Numbered from the stretch's first letter, positions 45,457-54,406 are shown. The stretch is 64,000 nucleotides of DNA from Microlunatus endophyticus (GCF_014646195.1 NZ_BMMZ01000001.1:248001-312000), one strand, 5' to 3'. A program made the numbers and translations. The notes: generated by a model from the letters alone, not told the origin.

Positions 45457-48400
45457 ATGTCTGCCGATGTGACTGCTGGCTACCTCCGCTCTCCTGACAT
45501 CCACGGTGATCTGATCACCTTCGCCGCCGCCGACGACATCTGGCTGGCTCCGGTCTCCGGCGGCCGTGCCTGGCGCCTGACCTCCGACAATGTCCCGGTC
45601 CGCAATCCGCGGTTCTCCCCGGACGGCAGCACGATCGCCTGGGCCTCGTCGAGGGACAGTGGCTTCGAGATCTTCGTCGCCGGCATCGACGGCGGCGCCG
45701 CCCGTCGTGTCACATACTTCGGCTCGGCCTCGACCTCGTTGCTGGGCTGGTTCGACGACGGTTCGGTGATCATTTCGACGGCGGCCCGCACCCACGAGAG
45801 ATTCGTCACCTTCGGATACCAGATCGGTCTGGACGGGTCGGTGATCCCGTTGCCGTACGGTCCGGTCGCGGGAGTCGCTCGGGGCGACGAGGGCTTGGTC
45901 GTGTCCAGCCGCGCGATTCGCGCCGTCGCCGACCAGAAGCGTTACCGCGGGGGCACCGCCGCCAAACTGTGGTTCGACCCGACCGGTGCCGGTGACAGCT
46001 ACCAGCGGGTGCTCGGTGACATCACCGCCGGTCTGGAGAGCCCGTCCTTCCTCGACGGCGAGTTGATCTTCAGCTCCGACCAGTTGGCGCAACTGCCCGG
46101 CCCTGCGGACGAGCAAGCCAACCTCTTCTCGATCCCGGTCGACAGGCTCGGCAACGCGACAGCGGCGGACCTGGTGCAGCGCACCTTCCACACGATCGAC
46201 CAAGGCTACGTCAAGGAGCCGGTCACCGACGGCACCCGGATCGTCTACCACTCCCGCGGCGTGATCTACCTGGTCGAGCAGCTCGGGGACGAGCCGCATC
46301 CGGTCGAGATCAATCTCCCGGTGCTCAGCGCACGGCAGCCGCAGTCGCTGTCGCCGACCAAGAACCTGACCGCCGCGGTGCCGGACCGCAGCGCCATCGG
46401 GTCTGTGGTCTCGTGGCGCGGTAAGGCGTTCTATCTGAGCCACCGCGACGGTCCGGCGCGAGCACTGGCGGCATCCTCGTCGATCCGGATCCGCGAGGCC
46501 CAGCCGCTGGGCCGCAGCGGACAGGCGATCATGATCAGCGACCAGGCGGGCGAGGACCGCCTCGAGCTCCGCCCGCTCAACGGCGAAGGCGAGCCGCGGA
46601 TCATCGAGGTCGATCTGGGCCGGATCCTGCACATCACGGCCGACCCCGACGGGGAGCGTGTCGCGCTGATCAGCCATGACGGTCGGATCAGTCTGCTGGA
46701 CGTCGGAACCGGCGCCGTCCGGTCGCTCGGAGTGAGCACCGACGGCGAGGCGTCCGACCCGGTCTTCTCCCCCGACGGCCGTTACCTGGTGTGGACCCAG
46801 CCGGTCGGTGCCGCTCAGCACGGCCGGCTGGTTGCAGTTGATCTTGCCGGTCAGTCCGATCCGGTGTCGCTGACCAGTGGACGCTTCGACGACCGGTCTC
46901 CGGCGTTCACCGCGGACGGTAAGTATCTGGCCTTCCTGTCGGTGCGCACTTTCGATCCGCACTACGACACCCACGTCTTCGACATCAACTTCCCCTACGG
47001 CACCCGCCCCTACCTGGTGCCGCTGGCCGCGACAGAGCCGCCGCCGTTCGGTCCGAGCGTCGACGGCTGGCCGCTCGGCCAGGATGATCAGGGCAAGGAT
47101 GATCAGGGCGGCAAGGATGATCAGGGCAAGGATGCGCCGCCGGCCAGTCCTGATCTTGACGCCGAGGGCTTCGAGGATCGGCTGGTGCCGTTCCCGGTCC
47201 CGGCCGGCGACTACCGATCGCTGCAAGCGGCGAAGGGTGGCGTGCTGTGGATCCACGAGGCGCCGACCCACGGCGTCCTCGGATCGGCACGGGCCGGCGT
47301 GCCGGGTGAGCAGCCGTCGGACCAGTTGGAGCGATTCGACTTCGACAAGCGCAGTCTCGACGTGCTGCTCGGCAAGATCGACTCGTACGAGGTCAGTGGT
47401 GACCTTTCCTGGATCGTGACCCGGGTGGGTGAGGCGGTGGCAGTGCAGCCGTCCGATCGAGAGGTCAAGGACGACGATCCGGCCAAGATCGCCGTCGATC
47501 TCGGCCGGCTGCGGTTCGAGGTCGACCCGGTCGCCGAATGGCGTCAGATGCTGGACGAGGACGTCCGGTTGATGCGGGACTTCTACTGGCGGGCCGATCT
47601 GGACGGCGTTGATCTTGAAGCGGTTGCCGAACACTATCGACCGGTGGTCGACAGGCTCGGCAGTTACGACGACCTGATCTCGCTGCTGTGGGAGGTCGGT
47701 GCCGAGATGAACACGTCGCACGCCTACGCCCGACCCAACAAGCCGTATGGCGAGACGTCCCGGGCTCTGGGCCTGTTGGGCGCCGACTTCGCGGTGGACG
47801 ACGGAGAATGGGTGATCCAGCGGATCCTGCCCGGTGAGAGTTCCGACCCCGAGGCCCGGTCGCCGCTGCGCGCTGCCGGTGTGGACGCCCGCCCCGGCGA
47901 CCGGATCGTCAGGATCGGCGGCTTGCCGGTCGATCCGGTGCTCGGACCGAATGCGAGCCTGATCGGCGCTGCCGACAAGCCGATCGAGTTGGTGCTGCGC
48001 CGTCCGGGACGCGACCGGGACCGCCGGGTCGTCGTCGTCCCGGTCGCGGATGAGTCGGCACTCCGCTACCAGGAGTGGGTGGCCGGGCGGAAGGCCTACG
48101 TCGCCGAGCATTCGTCCGGACGGCTCGGTTACGTGCACGTGCCGGACATGGTTGCGACCGGCTGGGCCCAGCTGCACCGCGATCTGGAGGAGGCCACCCG
48201 ACACGAAGGTGTGATCGCCGACGTCCGTTTCAACGGTGGCGGTCACCTGAGCCAACTGGTCAACGAGCGGCTCGGTCGCAAGGTCGTCGCCTGGGACACC
48301 GCGCGGCACGCCGCGACCTCGGAGTATCCCTCCCAGGGCGTCCGTGGTCCGGTGGTCTACGTCGCCAACGAGTACGCCGGCTCCGACGGCGACATCGTCA

Positions 48401-48723
48401 ACGCCTCCGCCCGGGCGCTCGGAATCGGCCCGATCGTCGGCACCAGGACCTGGGGCGGCGTGGTCGGCATCGACGGCCGGTTCGATCTGATCGACGGCAC
48501 CGGCGTGACGCAGCCGCGATACGCCTACTGGATCGGCGGCCAGGGCTGGGATGTGGAGAACCACGGCGTCGATCCCGACATCGAGGTTCCGATCACCCCC
48601 GACCAGTGGCACGGTGCAGTCGATCCCCAACTCGACCGAGCGATCGCCGAGGCACTGCAGCGGCTGGAGGAGATCCCGGCGGTGACACCGCCGGAGCCGA
48701 CGCCGCCGCGGGTCGGCGGCTGA
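45457..48723 (+). CDS. Tricorn protease homologue (S41 family)
   Basis: This 1088-aa protein has two N-terminal beta-propellers (about residues 1-690, with SPDG blades), a C1 region, a PDZ domain (about 775-865) and an S41 protease domain. Catalytic residues are H755 in NTSHAYARP and S976 in GSDGDIV, near H746 and S965 of the Thermoplasma enzyme. Tricorn degrades peptides from the proteasome or other proteases. A low-complexity DDQGK repeat lies at residues 543-558. The ATG at 45457 or the GTG at 45469 may be the start. No signal peptide is seen. Confidence 0.92.
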   Translation: MSADVTAGYLRSPDIHGDLITFAAADDIWLAPVSGGRAWRLTSDNVPVRNPRFSPDGSTIAWASSRDSGFEIFVAGIDGGAARRVTYFGSASTSLLGWFDDGSVIISTAARTHERFVTFGYQIGLDGSVIPLPYGPVAGVARGDEGLVVSSRAIRAVADQKRYRGGTAAKLWFDPTGAGDSYQRVLGDITAGLESPSFLDGELIFSSDQLAQLPGPADEQANLFSIPVDRLGNATAADLVQRTFHTIDQGYVKEPVTDGTRIVYHSRGVIYLVEQLGDEPHPVEINLPVLSARQPQSLSPTKNLTAAVPDRSAIGSVVSWRGKAFYLSHRDGPARALAASSSIRIREAQPLGRSGQAIMISDQAGEDRLELRPLNGEGEPRIIEVDLGRILHITADPDGERVALISHDGRISLLDVGTGAVRSLGVSTDGEASDPVFSPDGRYLVWTQPVGAAQHGRLVAVDLAGQSDPVSLTSGRFDDRSPAFTADGKYLAFLSVRTFDPHYDTHVFDINFPYGTRPYLVPLAATEPPPFGPSVDGWPLGQDDQGKDDQGGKDDQGKDAPPASPDLDAEGFEDRLVPFPVPAGDYRSLQAAKGGVLWIHEAPTHGVLGSARAGVPGEQPSDQLERFDFDKRSLDVLLGKIDSYEVSGDLSWIVTRVGEAVAVQPSDREVKDDDPAKIAVDLGRLRFEVDPVAEWRQMLDEDVRLMRDFYWRADLDGVDLEAVAEHYRPVVDRLGSYDDLISLLWEVGAEMNTSHAYARPNKPYGETSRALGLLGADFAVDDGEWVIQRILPGESSDPEARSPLRAAGVDARPGDRIVRIGGLPVDPVLGPNASLIGAADKPIELVLRRPGRDRDRRVVVVPVADESALRYQEWVAGRKAYVAEHSSGRLGYVHVPDMVATGWAQLHRDLEEATRHEGVIADVRFNGGGHLSQLVNERLGRKVVAWDTARHAATSEYPSQGVRGPVVYVANEYAGSDGDIVNASARALGIGPIVGTRTWGGVVGIDGRFDLIDGTGVTQPRYAYWIGGQGWDVENHGVDPDIEVPITPDQWHGAVDPQLDRAIAEALQRLEEIPAVTPPEPTPPRVGG
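47082..47129 (+). repeat. 15-18-bp repeat in the tricorn linker
   Basis: Three units of GGATGATCAGGGCAA (the middle one 3 bases longer) encode DDQGK, DDQGGK and DDQGK. The units keep the frame and lie in a linker between the second propeller and the C1 region. Confidence 0.85.
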
Positions 48724-48742
48724 CCGGAGCCAAGACGAAGAA

Positions 48743-48773
48743 AGCGCCCCGGATCCGTGGGATCCGGGGCGCT
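48743..48773 (-). terminator. Bidirectional-type hairpin between tricorn and hendecad-repeat genes
   Basis: A perfect 14-bp stem (48743-48756 with 48760-48773) and a 3-base loop lie between the convergent genes. On the minus strand it is followed by TTCTTCG, giving a usable terminator for the 48792-49967 gene; the plus-strand tail is not T-rich. Confidence 0.75.
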
Positions 48774-48791
48774 CGGTTGGGTGTGGTCGGG

Positions 48792-49967
48792 TCAGCGCTG
48801 AGCCTTGGTGAAGCCTGCCGTCTCGGCCGCGGATTCGCTGTTGAACCAGACGTCGGCATTCGTCCGCTCGTAGCCGTCGGTGCCGGTCACGTGGTATTTC
48901 TTCGAACGCTCGTTGCCCTTGATCGTGAATCCCTCCGGCGGTTCGGCGCCGACATAAGCGCCCTCGCCGTACTTGGACCCCTGCTCGTCCTCCGGTCCGT
49001 CGCCGCCCTCCGGCTCGGCAGTGCTCTCGTCGGCGGCGTGGGCGGGAGCGACCTCGTCCGGGCTGGGAGCCGTATTGGCACTGGCTGCCGCTGCCTCGGC
49101 AGGAGCGGCCGGTGCTGCGGCCGGCGACTCGGTCACCGTCGGATCGGCCGCCGGCGACTTCGGCTCGGTGATGGTCGTCGCGGCGTACGGGGTCGTCGGT
49201 CGGGTGGTCTGCCATTCGGGTTCGGTATTGCCGGCCAGGAACTTCTTTGCGGCGTAGTAGGCGACACCGCCGGCGGTCAGCACGCCGGCGACCACGGCCA
49301 GGGCCTTCGGCCAGCGGCGTCTCTTCTTGCCGGCCGGCAGCAACTCCTTGCCCTTGCCAGCCGCCGCGACGACTACCGCCGGAGCATCGGATCCGGCGAT
49401 TTCGCCCAGCTTCTCCGACAGCTTGGGCAAGACATCGGACTGCAGGCGCTCACGCGCCTCGTCGACCGCCGGGCCGATCCGGCTGGCAGCGTCATCGAGG
49501 CGGGGTCCCAGCCGATCCACCGCCTGGGCGGCAGCATGGGCGCCCTTCTTGCGCGCGGTCTCGGCGTACGGCCCGAGGCGTTCGGCAGCGTCCTGGGCCC
49601 GCGGCTCGAGCCAGTCCGCCGCTTGCTTGGCATACGGCTGGATCCGCTCCGTGGCGGCGTGTGCCAGGGGAGCGATGCGGTCGGCGGCGTCCTGGGCCAG
49701 CGGGGCGATGCGGTCGGCGGCGTCCTGGGCCAGCGGGGCGATGCGGTCGGCGGCCTGATGCGCGAGCGGACCGATGCGGTCGGCCGCATCGTGGGCGAGT
49801 GGGCTGATGCGCTCGGCGGCGTCCTGGGCGAGTGGGCCGATGCGGTCAGCGGCGTCCTGGGCGAGCGGACCGATGCGGTCAGCGGCCTGATGAACGATGG
49901 GTCCGACTTGCAAGTTGTCCTGGGCGGCGGCGATGGCGCGGCGGCCCTTGTCGGTCTTGCGGGTCAC
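48792..49967 (-). CDS. Membrane-anchored hendecad-repeat protein with sunset-like C-terminal domain
   Basis: This 391-aa protein has 14 consecutive 11-residue units at residues 17-170 (consensus AADRIGPLAQD), predicted to form long amphipathic helices like apolipoprotein or LEA proteins. A linker and basic cluster GKKRRRW follow, then one membrane helix (about 227-250), an Ala/Pro/Glu-rich spacer and a C-terminal YHVTGTDGYERTNADVWF...AAETAGF segment. The last matches the sunset domain seen at the end of several actinobacterial proteins. The GTG start has GGAGGA 4 bases upstream. The function is unknown; a membrane- or envelope-associated scaffold is possible. Confidence 0.8.
   Translation of the reverse strand: MTRKTDKGRRAIAAAQDNLQVGPIVHQAADRIGPLAQDAADRIGPLAQDAAERISPLAHDAADRIGPLAHQAADRIAPLAQDAADRIAPLAQDAADRIAPLAHAATERIQPYAKQAADWLEPRAQDAAERLGPYAETARKKGAHAAAQAVDRLGPRLDDAASRIGPAVDEARERLQSDVLPKLSEKLGEIAGSDAPAVVVAAAGKGKELLPAGKKRRRWPKALAVVAGVLTAGGVAYYAAKKFLAGNTEPEWQTTRPTTPYAATTITEPKSPAADPTVTESPAAAPAAPAEAAAASANTAPSPDEVAPAHAADESTAEPEGGDGPEDEQGSKYGEGAYVGAEPPEGFTIKGNERSKKYHVTGTDGYERTNADVWFNSESAAETAGFTKAQR
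49458..49919 (-). repeat. Fourteen 33-bp tandem units encoding the hendecad array
   Basis: The region is exactly 14 x 33 bp in register with codons 17-170 of the 48792-49967 gene. Units 2-8 are closely similar at the DNA level, while the outer units have diverged, which is the pattern expected from internal expansion. Confidence 0.88.
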
Positions 49968-50124
49968 TTTTCCTCCGGTTCGAATCGTCGGCGAGCCCGC
50001 CGGGCGATGCCGGGAGCCCGTTGCACGGGAGCTAATCCACCGTACCGTTACCCAGGCCGTAGAGTCTCAGGGCCAGATATCGGAAAAATCCCGCAAGGGT
50101 CCCTGAAATCCCGAGAGGACATAG

Positions 50125-50634
50125 ATGAGCACCGTCACGCTGCATACCAATCGCGGCGACATCGTGATCAACCTTTTCGACAACCAGGCGCCGAAGACGG
50201 TGGCCAATTTCACCGGCCTCGCCAACGGCACCAAGGAGTACCGCGACCCGCAGACGGGCGCCAAGACCACCGGCAAGTTCTACGACGGGTTGGTGTTCCA
50301 CCGGGTGATCTCCGGATTCATGATCCAGGGCGGCGATCCGCTCGGTGACGGCCGGGGCGGCCCCGGCTACACCTTTGCCGACGAGTTCCACCCGGAGTTG
50401 CAGTTCGATCGCCCCTACCTGCTGGCGATGGCGAACGCCGGCCCAGGGACCAACGGCTCGCAGTTCTTCATCACCGTCGGCCCCACCCCGCACCTGAACC
50501 GTCGGCACACGATCTTCGGCGAGGTCGCCGACCAGGCCAGCCGCGATGTCGTCGACGCGATTGCGACCACGGCGACCGACCGTGGCGACCGGCCGACCGA
50601 GCCGGTGGTGATCGAAAGCGTCGAGGTCGCCTGA
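50125..50634 (+). CDS. ppiA: Peptidyl-prolyl cis-trans isomerase, cyclophilin type
   Basis: This 169-aa cytoplasmic cyclophilin has the active-site arginine in FHRVISGFMIQGGD, the NGSQFFIT motif and the HTIFGEV end of the fold. It catalyses proline isomerisation during protein folding. GAGAGGAC precedes the ATG. It has no signal peptide, as in M. tuberculosis PpiA. The rhomboid-like gene follows 78 bases later. Confidence 0.95.
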   Translation: MSTVTLHTNRGDIVINLFDNQAPKTVANFTGLANGTKEYRDPQTGAKTTGKFYDGLVFHRVISGFMIQGGDPLGDGRGGPGYTFADEFHPELQFDRPYLLAMANAGPGTNGSQFFITVGPTPHLNRRHTIFGEVADQASRDVVDAIATTATDRGDRPTEPVVIESVEVA

Positions 50635-50712
50635 CACCCGATCGGCACGCCGGCGGTACAGGTCGGAGTTGTCGGCGGCACGTAAAGTTCGAGCCGTGAT
50701 TGAGGTTGATCG

Positions 50713-51558
50713 GTGAGCCGGCCGGAGTTCCAGGCGCCGAGTTTTGCGGCGTGTTACCGCCATCCGGACCGGTTCACCGGCATCCGCTGTCAACGGTGCG
50801 GCAAGCCGATCTGCGGTGAGTGCATGACGCCGGCCTCGGTCGGCTTCCAGTGCCCGGGCTGCGCCCGCTCCGGACGGGCGACGGTCCGGACCCCGCGGAC
50901 CGTGTTCGGCGGCAATCTGTCCACCCGTGGCGGTCTGGTCACCAAGGTGCTGATCGGCATCGTGATCGGCCTGTACGTGCTCGATCTGATCGGCCAGGGC
51001 TTCATCAGCCAGGTGTTCGCGATGTCCGGACCGGCCGTGCTCGATGGTCAGGTCTGGCGGCTGGTGACCTACGGCCTGCTGTCCGGTGGGTTGATCAACA
51101 CCCTCTTCATCGCGCTGATCCTCTGGAGCGTGGGCCGACCGCTGGAGGAACAGTTCGGCACGGCCCGCTACCTGATGCTGTACGGCGCCGGCAGCGTTGG
51201 CGGTGCGACCGCGGTGTTCCTGGGATTCCCTGACTATGCGATCGGTGGCGGCGCGTACTCGGCAGTGGTCGGGCTGATCGCCGTTCACACCGTGATCAAG
51301 ATCCGTCGCCATGAAGACATCCGCCCCGATCTCGGACTGTTCGCCATCTTGATCCTGCTCAACCTGGTCCTGGGCGGCCTCGGCGGACCATCATGGGTCT
51401 CACTGGTTGGGGGCATCATCGTCGGCGGCTTGGCCGCCGCGGCACTGATCTTCCCCGGCCGGCAACGGCGGGCCCAGCTCCAGGTCCTCGGGCTGCTCGG
51501 CGTGGTGGTGTTGTGCATCGCGGCGATCGTCGTACGCGTGGCGATCGGCTTCGCCTGA
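50713..51558 (+). CDS. Rhomboid-like membrane protein lacking catalytic residues, with N-terminal zinc finger
   Basis: This 281-aa protein has an N-terminal B-box-like zinc finger with Cys/His at C14, H17, C26, C29, C34, C37, C47 and C50, then six membrane helices in the order of bacterial rhomboids. Compared with active actinobacterial rhomboids, the nucleophile in GASG is Y182 (with S183 next to it), the helix-6 histidine is L231, and the helix-2 His and Asn are N129 and I133. It is therefore probably a pseudoprotease that binds, but does not cut, membrane proteins. It starts with GTG and has no strong ribosome site. Confidence 0.85.
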   Translation: MSRPEFQAPSFAACYRHPDRFTGIRCQRCGKPICGECMTPASVGFQCPGCARSGRATVRTPRTVFGGNLSTRGGLVTKVLIGIVIGLYVLDLIGQGFISQVFAMSGPAVLDGQVWRLVTYGLLSGGLINTLFIALILWSVGRPLEEQFGTARYLMLYGAGSVGGATAVFLGFPDYAIGGGAYSAVVGLIAVHTVIKIRRHEDIRPDLGLFAILILLNLVLGGLGGPSWVSLVGGIIVGGLAAAALIFPGRQRRAQLQVLGLLGVVVLCIAAIVVRVAIGFA

Positions 51559-51577
51559 TCGTCGATCCGATCACGGC

Positions 51578-51988
51578 TCAGTTGATGATCTCGGCGCGCT
51601 GGTCGGCGCGGATCGCGGCCAGCCGGTCGCGCCAGGCCTGCAGTTCCTCAGGAGTCAGCCGGGTCCAGTCGGTGACCTCAGCGACCAACCGCAACGGTTC
51701 GCTGCTGCGATAGGACCGGGTCGGGTTGCCGGGGAACTTCTTGTCGGTCACGTTCGGGTCGTTCTCGAATGCACCCGTGGGTTCCACCCGGTAGACCCGT
51801 GGTGGTGCGTCGCCGGCCGCCAACTCGGCGGCAAGACCAGCCCCGTTGGACAGTGCCGTGAAGTAGATGTGGTTCATCACGACCTCCGGACGGTAGTTCG
51901 ACCGGAACCCTGCCGTCAGCAGGTCACCCGGCTTCAGATCGGCCTTCGTGCCGTGGAAGAACGGTCCCTCGTCCAGCACCTCGCCCAC
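51578..51988 (-). CDS. arr: NAD(+)-rifampin ADP-ribosyltransferase
   Basis: This 136-aa enzyme matches Arr closely: FFHGTKADL (NAD-binding H12), LLTAGFRSNYRPEVVMNHIYFTAL-type core, VEPTGAFENDPNVTDKKFPGNP and a C-terminal AEIIN. Arr inactivates rifamycins by ADP-ribosylation and is chromosomal in many actinobacteria, where its native role is unclear. The GTG at 51988 is 4 bases after the stop of a small membrane protein and has AAGGG upstream, so the genes are one operon. Confidence 0.95.
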   Translation of the reverse strand: MGEVLDEGPFFHGTKADLKPGDLLTAGFRSNYRPEVVMNHIYFTALSNGAGLAAELAAGDAPPRVYRVEPTGAFENDPNVTDKKFPGNPTRSYRSSEPLRLVAEVTDWTRLTPEELQAWRDRLAAIRADQRAEIIN

Positions 51989-51992
51989 CGGT

Positions 51993-52268
51993 TCAGCCCT
52001 TGGGAACCGACGGAACCTGCAGGTGGTGCATCGGCGGGGTGAGCCAGATGACCAGGCAGACCACGACCGTCGCGACCAGCAGAACGCCGATGACGATCGC
52101 CGCGATCGCCAACGCCCTGCCGGGCAGCCAATGCGCGGGATCGGCCTGTCGGTCGACCGGAGCGAGTTCGTCAGCCTCGGCCTCGACCCGGTCCCGGTAC
52201 GGGTCCGCATGGGCGGACTCGATCAGAGCGCGGTCATGCTCGCCCGGCGGCGCCCAGTCCTGGCTCAT
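51993..52268 (-). CDS. Small single-pass membrane protein of unknown function
   Basis: This 91-aa protein (MSQDWAPPGEHDRAL...) has an acidic N-terminal 45 residues and one long hydrophobic helix (about 52-76), ending in a short HHLQVPSVPKG tail. No family is recognised. It lies between the RAM-domain gene (2 bases upstream) and arr (4 bases downstream), so it is part of their operon. Confidence 0.72.
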   Translation of the reverse strand: MSQDWAPPGEHDRALIESAHADPYRDRVEAEADELAPVDRQADPAHWLPGRALAIAAIVIGVLLVATVVVCLVIWLTPPMHHLQVPSVPKG

Positions 52269-52270
52269 CG

Positions 52271-52549
52271 TCACGCCGCGCCGAGTGAGAACGCGGCTTC
52301 CAGGTCGTGCACCGAGTAGGCGCGGAAGGCGATATGGGTCTCGGTGCTCAGCACCCCGGAGACCTTGTTGAGCTGGTCGGCCACCACCTCGGCGACCTGG
52401 TCGTGGTTCTTCACCCGCACCATCACGATCAGATCCACCGCCCCGGTCACCGAGTAGACCTCGCTGACGCCCGGCAGCGCCGCGATCGCCTCGGCCACCT
52501 CCGGGATCCGGGCTACCTCGGCCTTCACGAAAACGATCGCGGTCACCAT
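52271..52549 (-). CDS. Stand-alone Lrp/AsnC ligand-binding (RAM) domain protein
   Basis: This 92-aa protein consists only of the alpha-beta RAM domain of Lrp/AsnC regulators (MVTAIVFVKAEVARI..., VTGAVDLIVMVRVKN...) with no DNA-binding domain. Such proteins bind amino acids or partner Lrp-type regulators. The ATG at 52549 gives the standard family start. The gene lies 10 bases after the exonuclease stop. Confidence 0.88.
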   Translation of the reverse strand: MVTAIVFVKAEVARIPEVAEAIAALPGVSEVYSVTGAVDLIVMVRVKNHDQVAEVVADQLNKVSGVLSTETHIAFRAYSVHDLEAAFSLGAA

Positions 52550-52559
52550 GGTGGTGATC

Positions 52560-54362
52560 CTAATCCCAGGCGGGCCGCTCCCCGGTCCCATCCTTCTCGC
52601 CCTGATCCGCTTCGGGCGACCCACCGAGCAGCTCACCGACCAACGCCTCGTGGCTGAGCACGCCGTACAGCGGCCAGGCCCAGTCGCCGTCGATGTCGAT
52701 CAGCCGGACACCGGGTTGCTCGAGCCAGTCGGCGATCCGCAAGGTCTCCTCGACGGTGGCCGCCGATCGCGGTCCGGTCGGCTCGGGCACCGTTTCGGCG
52801 GTCGCCACCAGCATCCGGGCGACCGCCTGCGGCACATCTCCCGGCCGCGCGACCCCGGCGGCCGCAAGCCTTCCGTGGCGGATCACATGCAGGTGCCATT
52901 CATCGCTGGAGCCCGGCCGCGCCTCCCAGCGGGCCGCGACGATCTGTGCGCAGCCCGCCAGACTCGTCACCCGATGGAACCGCCGGGCCGCATCCAACAG
53001 CGCACTGAGCCGCCGGCGCAGCAGCTCTGCCTCCTCGTAGCGCTGCTCGGCGACCAGACGGCGCAGCCGAGCGCGCAGTGCTCGACAAGCCGGGCGGACA
53101 TCGCGGGTCAGCGTGGTGCGTACCTGCTCGACCAGGTCGCCGTACCCCTCGAAGCTCACCGATCCGTCACACGGAGCCACACAGCGGTGCATCCCTGCCA
53201 GGGCACAGGACGGACTGGGTCGGGTCCGCGACAGCTTGGTCGTGCACTGCCGGATCGGGAAGGCGTCGTACAACGCGTCGATCACGTCGTCGGTCTGCTG
53301 TCTGCGGCCGAACGGACCGAAATAGGTCGTGCCGTCGTCGCGGACCTGGGTGACGCGGGAGAGCCGGGGAAACGCCTCGGCGGTGATCTTGATCCAGTGC
53401 TGGCGCTCGGGGAATTTCGACCGGCGGTTGTAGCGCGGCGCGTGGGCCGCGATCATCCGCAGCTCGGTGACCTCGGCGTGCAACGGCGTCTGACACGGGT
53501 GGGCCTCGACTCCGGTTGCGACGCGGATCATCTCCTCGATCCGGGGCCGCTTCTCCGATGCGGTGAAGTAGCTGCGCACCCGCTTGCGCAGGTTGCCGCT
53601 CTTGCCGACGTAAAGGATCTGGCGGTCGGCGGGGTCGCCGGACAACTGGTCGTCGGCGACGAAGAAGTAGACGCCCGGCTCCTCGGGCAGATCCTTGGCC
53701 CAGCTGCGCTTGGAGCGCCGCTGCGGCGAGACCTTCCGGGTGAATTCGCGCAGCTCCTCGTACGTCCCGACCCCGAGATTGCCGACCCGCTCGATCAGGG
53801 CATGCAAGACGTCGACCGTCGCCCGAGCGTCGTGCAGAGCGCGATGGTCCGGCGTGACCGCGGTATGGAAATACCGGGCCAGGGTGGAGAGCCGGCAGTC
53901 CGGCACCTCGTCGGCGAGCAGGATCGTACGAGCCAGGGCGACCGTGTCCAACACGCCGAACTTCGGCCACGGGTAGCCGAGTGCGGCACAGTTGCGGCGG
54001 AGGAAGCCGACATCGAAGCGGGCGTTGTGGGCGACCAGCACAGTGCCCTGGGCGAATTCCAGGAAGGCGGGCAACACCTGGTCGATGGGTGGCGCGGCGG
54101 CGACCATCTGGTTGGTGATGCCGGTCAGCACTGCGACCAACGGCGGGATGTGGGTGTGCGGGTTGACCAGCGTCTGGAATTCGCCGAGAACCTCGCCCCC
54201 GCAGACCTTCACCGCGCCGAACTCGGTGATCGCATCGGTTTCGGCACCGCCGGTCGTCTCCAGGTCAACCACACAGAAGGTGGTTTCGGCCAGCGGCACC
54301 CCGAGATCGTCGAACGAGTCCTGCAGCGTGTTCGGACGGACCTTGTGACCGGCGGCTTCCAT
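52560..54362 (-). CDS. DEDDh exonuclease-GIY-YIG (UvrC-like) fusion protein
   Basis: This 600-aa protein joins an N-terminal DnaQ-type 3'-5' exonuclease (D33 and E35 in VVDLETTG, the VAHNARFD Asp and the HDARATVD His/Asp) to a UvrC-like GIY-YIG domain (GVYFFVADD...ILYVGKSGNLRKR, about 205-285) and a UvrC-like helical part. It corresponds to M. tuberculosis Rv2191, located beside trpD there. It is probably a DNA repair nuclease. The ATG at 54362 gives the DEDD domain a normal start. Confidence 0.9.
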   Translation of the reverse strand: MEAAGHKVRPNTLQDSFDDLGVPLAETTFCVVDLETTGGAETDAITEFGAVKVCGGEVLGEFQTLVNPHTHIPPLVAVLTGITNQMVAAAPPIDQVLPAFLEFAQGTVLVAHNARFDVGFLRRNCAALGYPWPKFGVLDTVALARTILLADEVPDCRLSTLARYFHTAVTPDHRALHDARATVDVLHALIERVGNLGVGTYEELREFTRKVSPQRRSKRSWAKDLPEEPGVYFFVADDQLSGDPADRQILYVGKSGNLRKRVRSYFTASEKRPRIEEMIRVATGVEAHPCQTPLHAEVTELRMIAAHAPRYNRRSKFPERQHWIKITAEAFPRLSRVTQVRDDGTTYFGPFGRRQQTDDVIDALYDAFPIRQCTTKLSRTRPSPSCALAGMHRCVAPCDGSVSFEGYGDLVEQVRTTLTRDVRPACRALRARLRRLVAEQRYEEAELLRRRLSALLDAARRFHRVTSLAGCAQIVAARWEARPGSSDEWHLHVIRHGRLAAAGVARPGDVPQAVARMLVATAETVPEPTGPRSAATVEETLRIADWLEQPGVRLIDIDGDWAWPLYGVLSHEALVGELLGGSPEADQGEKDGTGERPAWD

Positions 54363-54406
54363 GGACGCGACGCTAGAGGACGGCACTGACACAACCGTGC
54401 AGACGT

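Noticed and set aside
45319..49215. A 1298-codon minus-strand open frame
   Set aside because: Antisense to the tricorn protease gene; its translation is Arg/Asp/Gly-rich with no domain, a normal effect of high GC.
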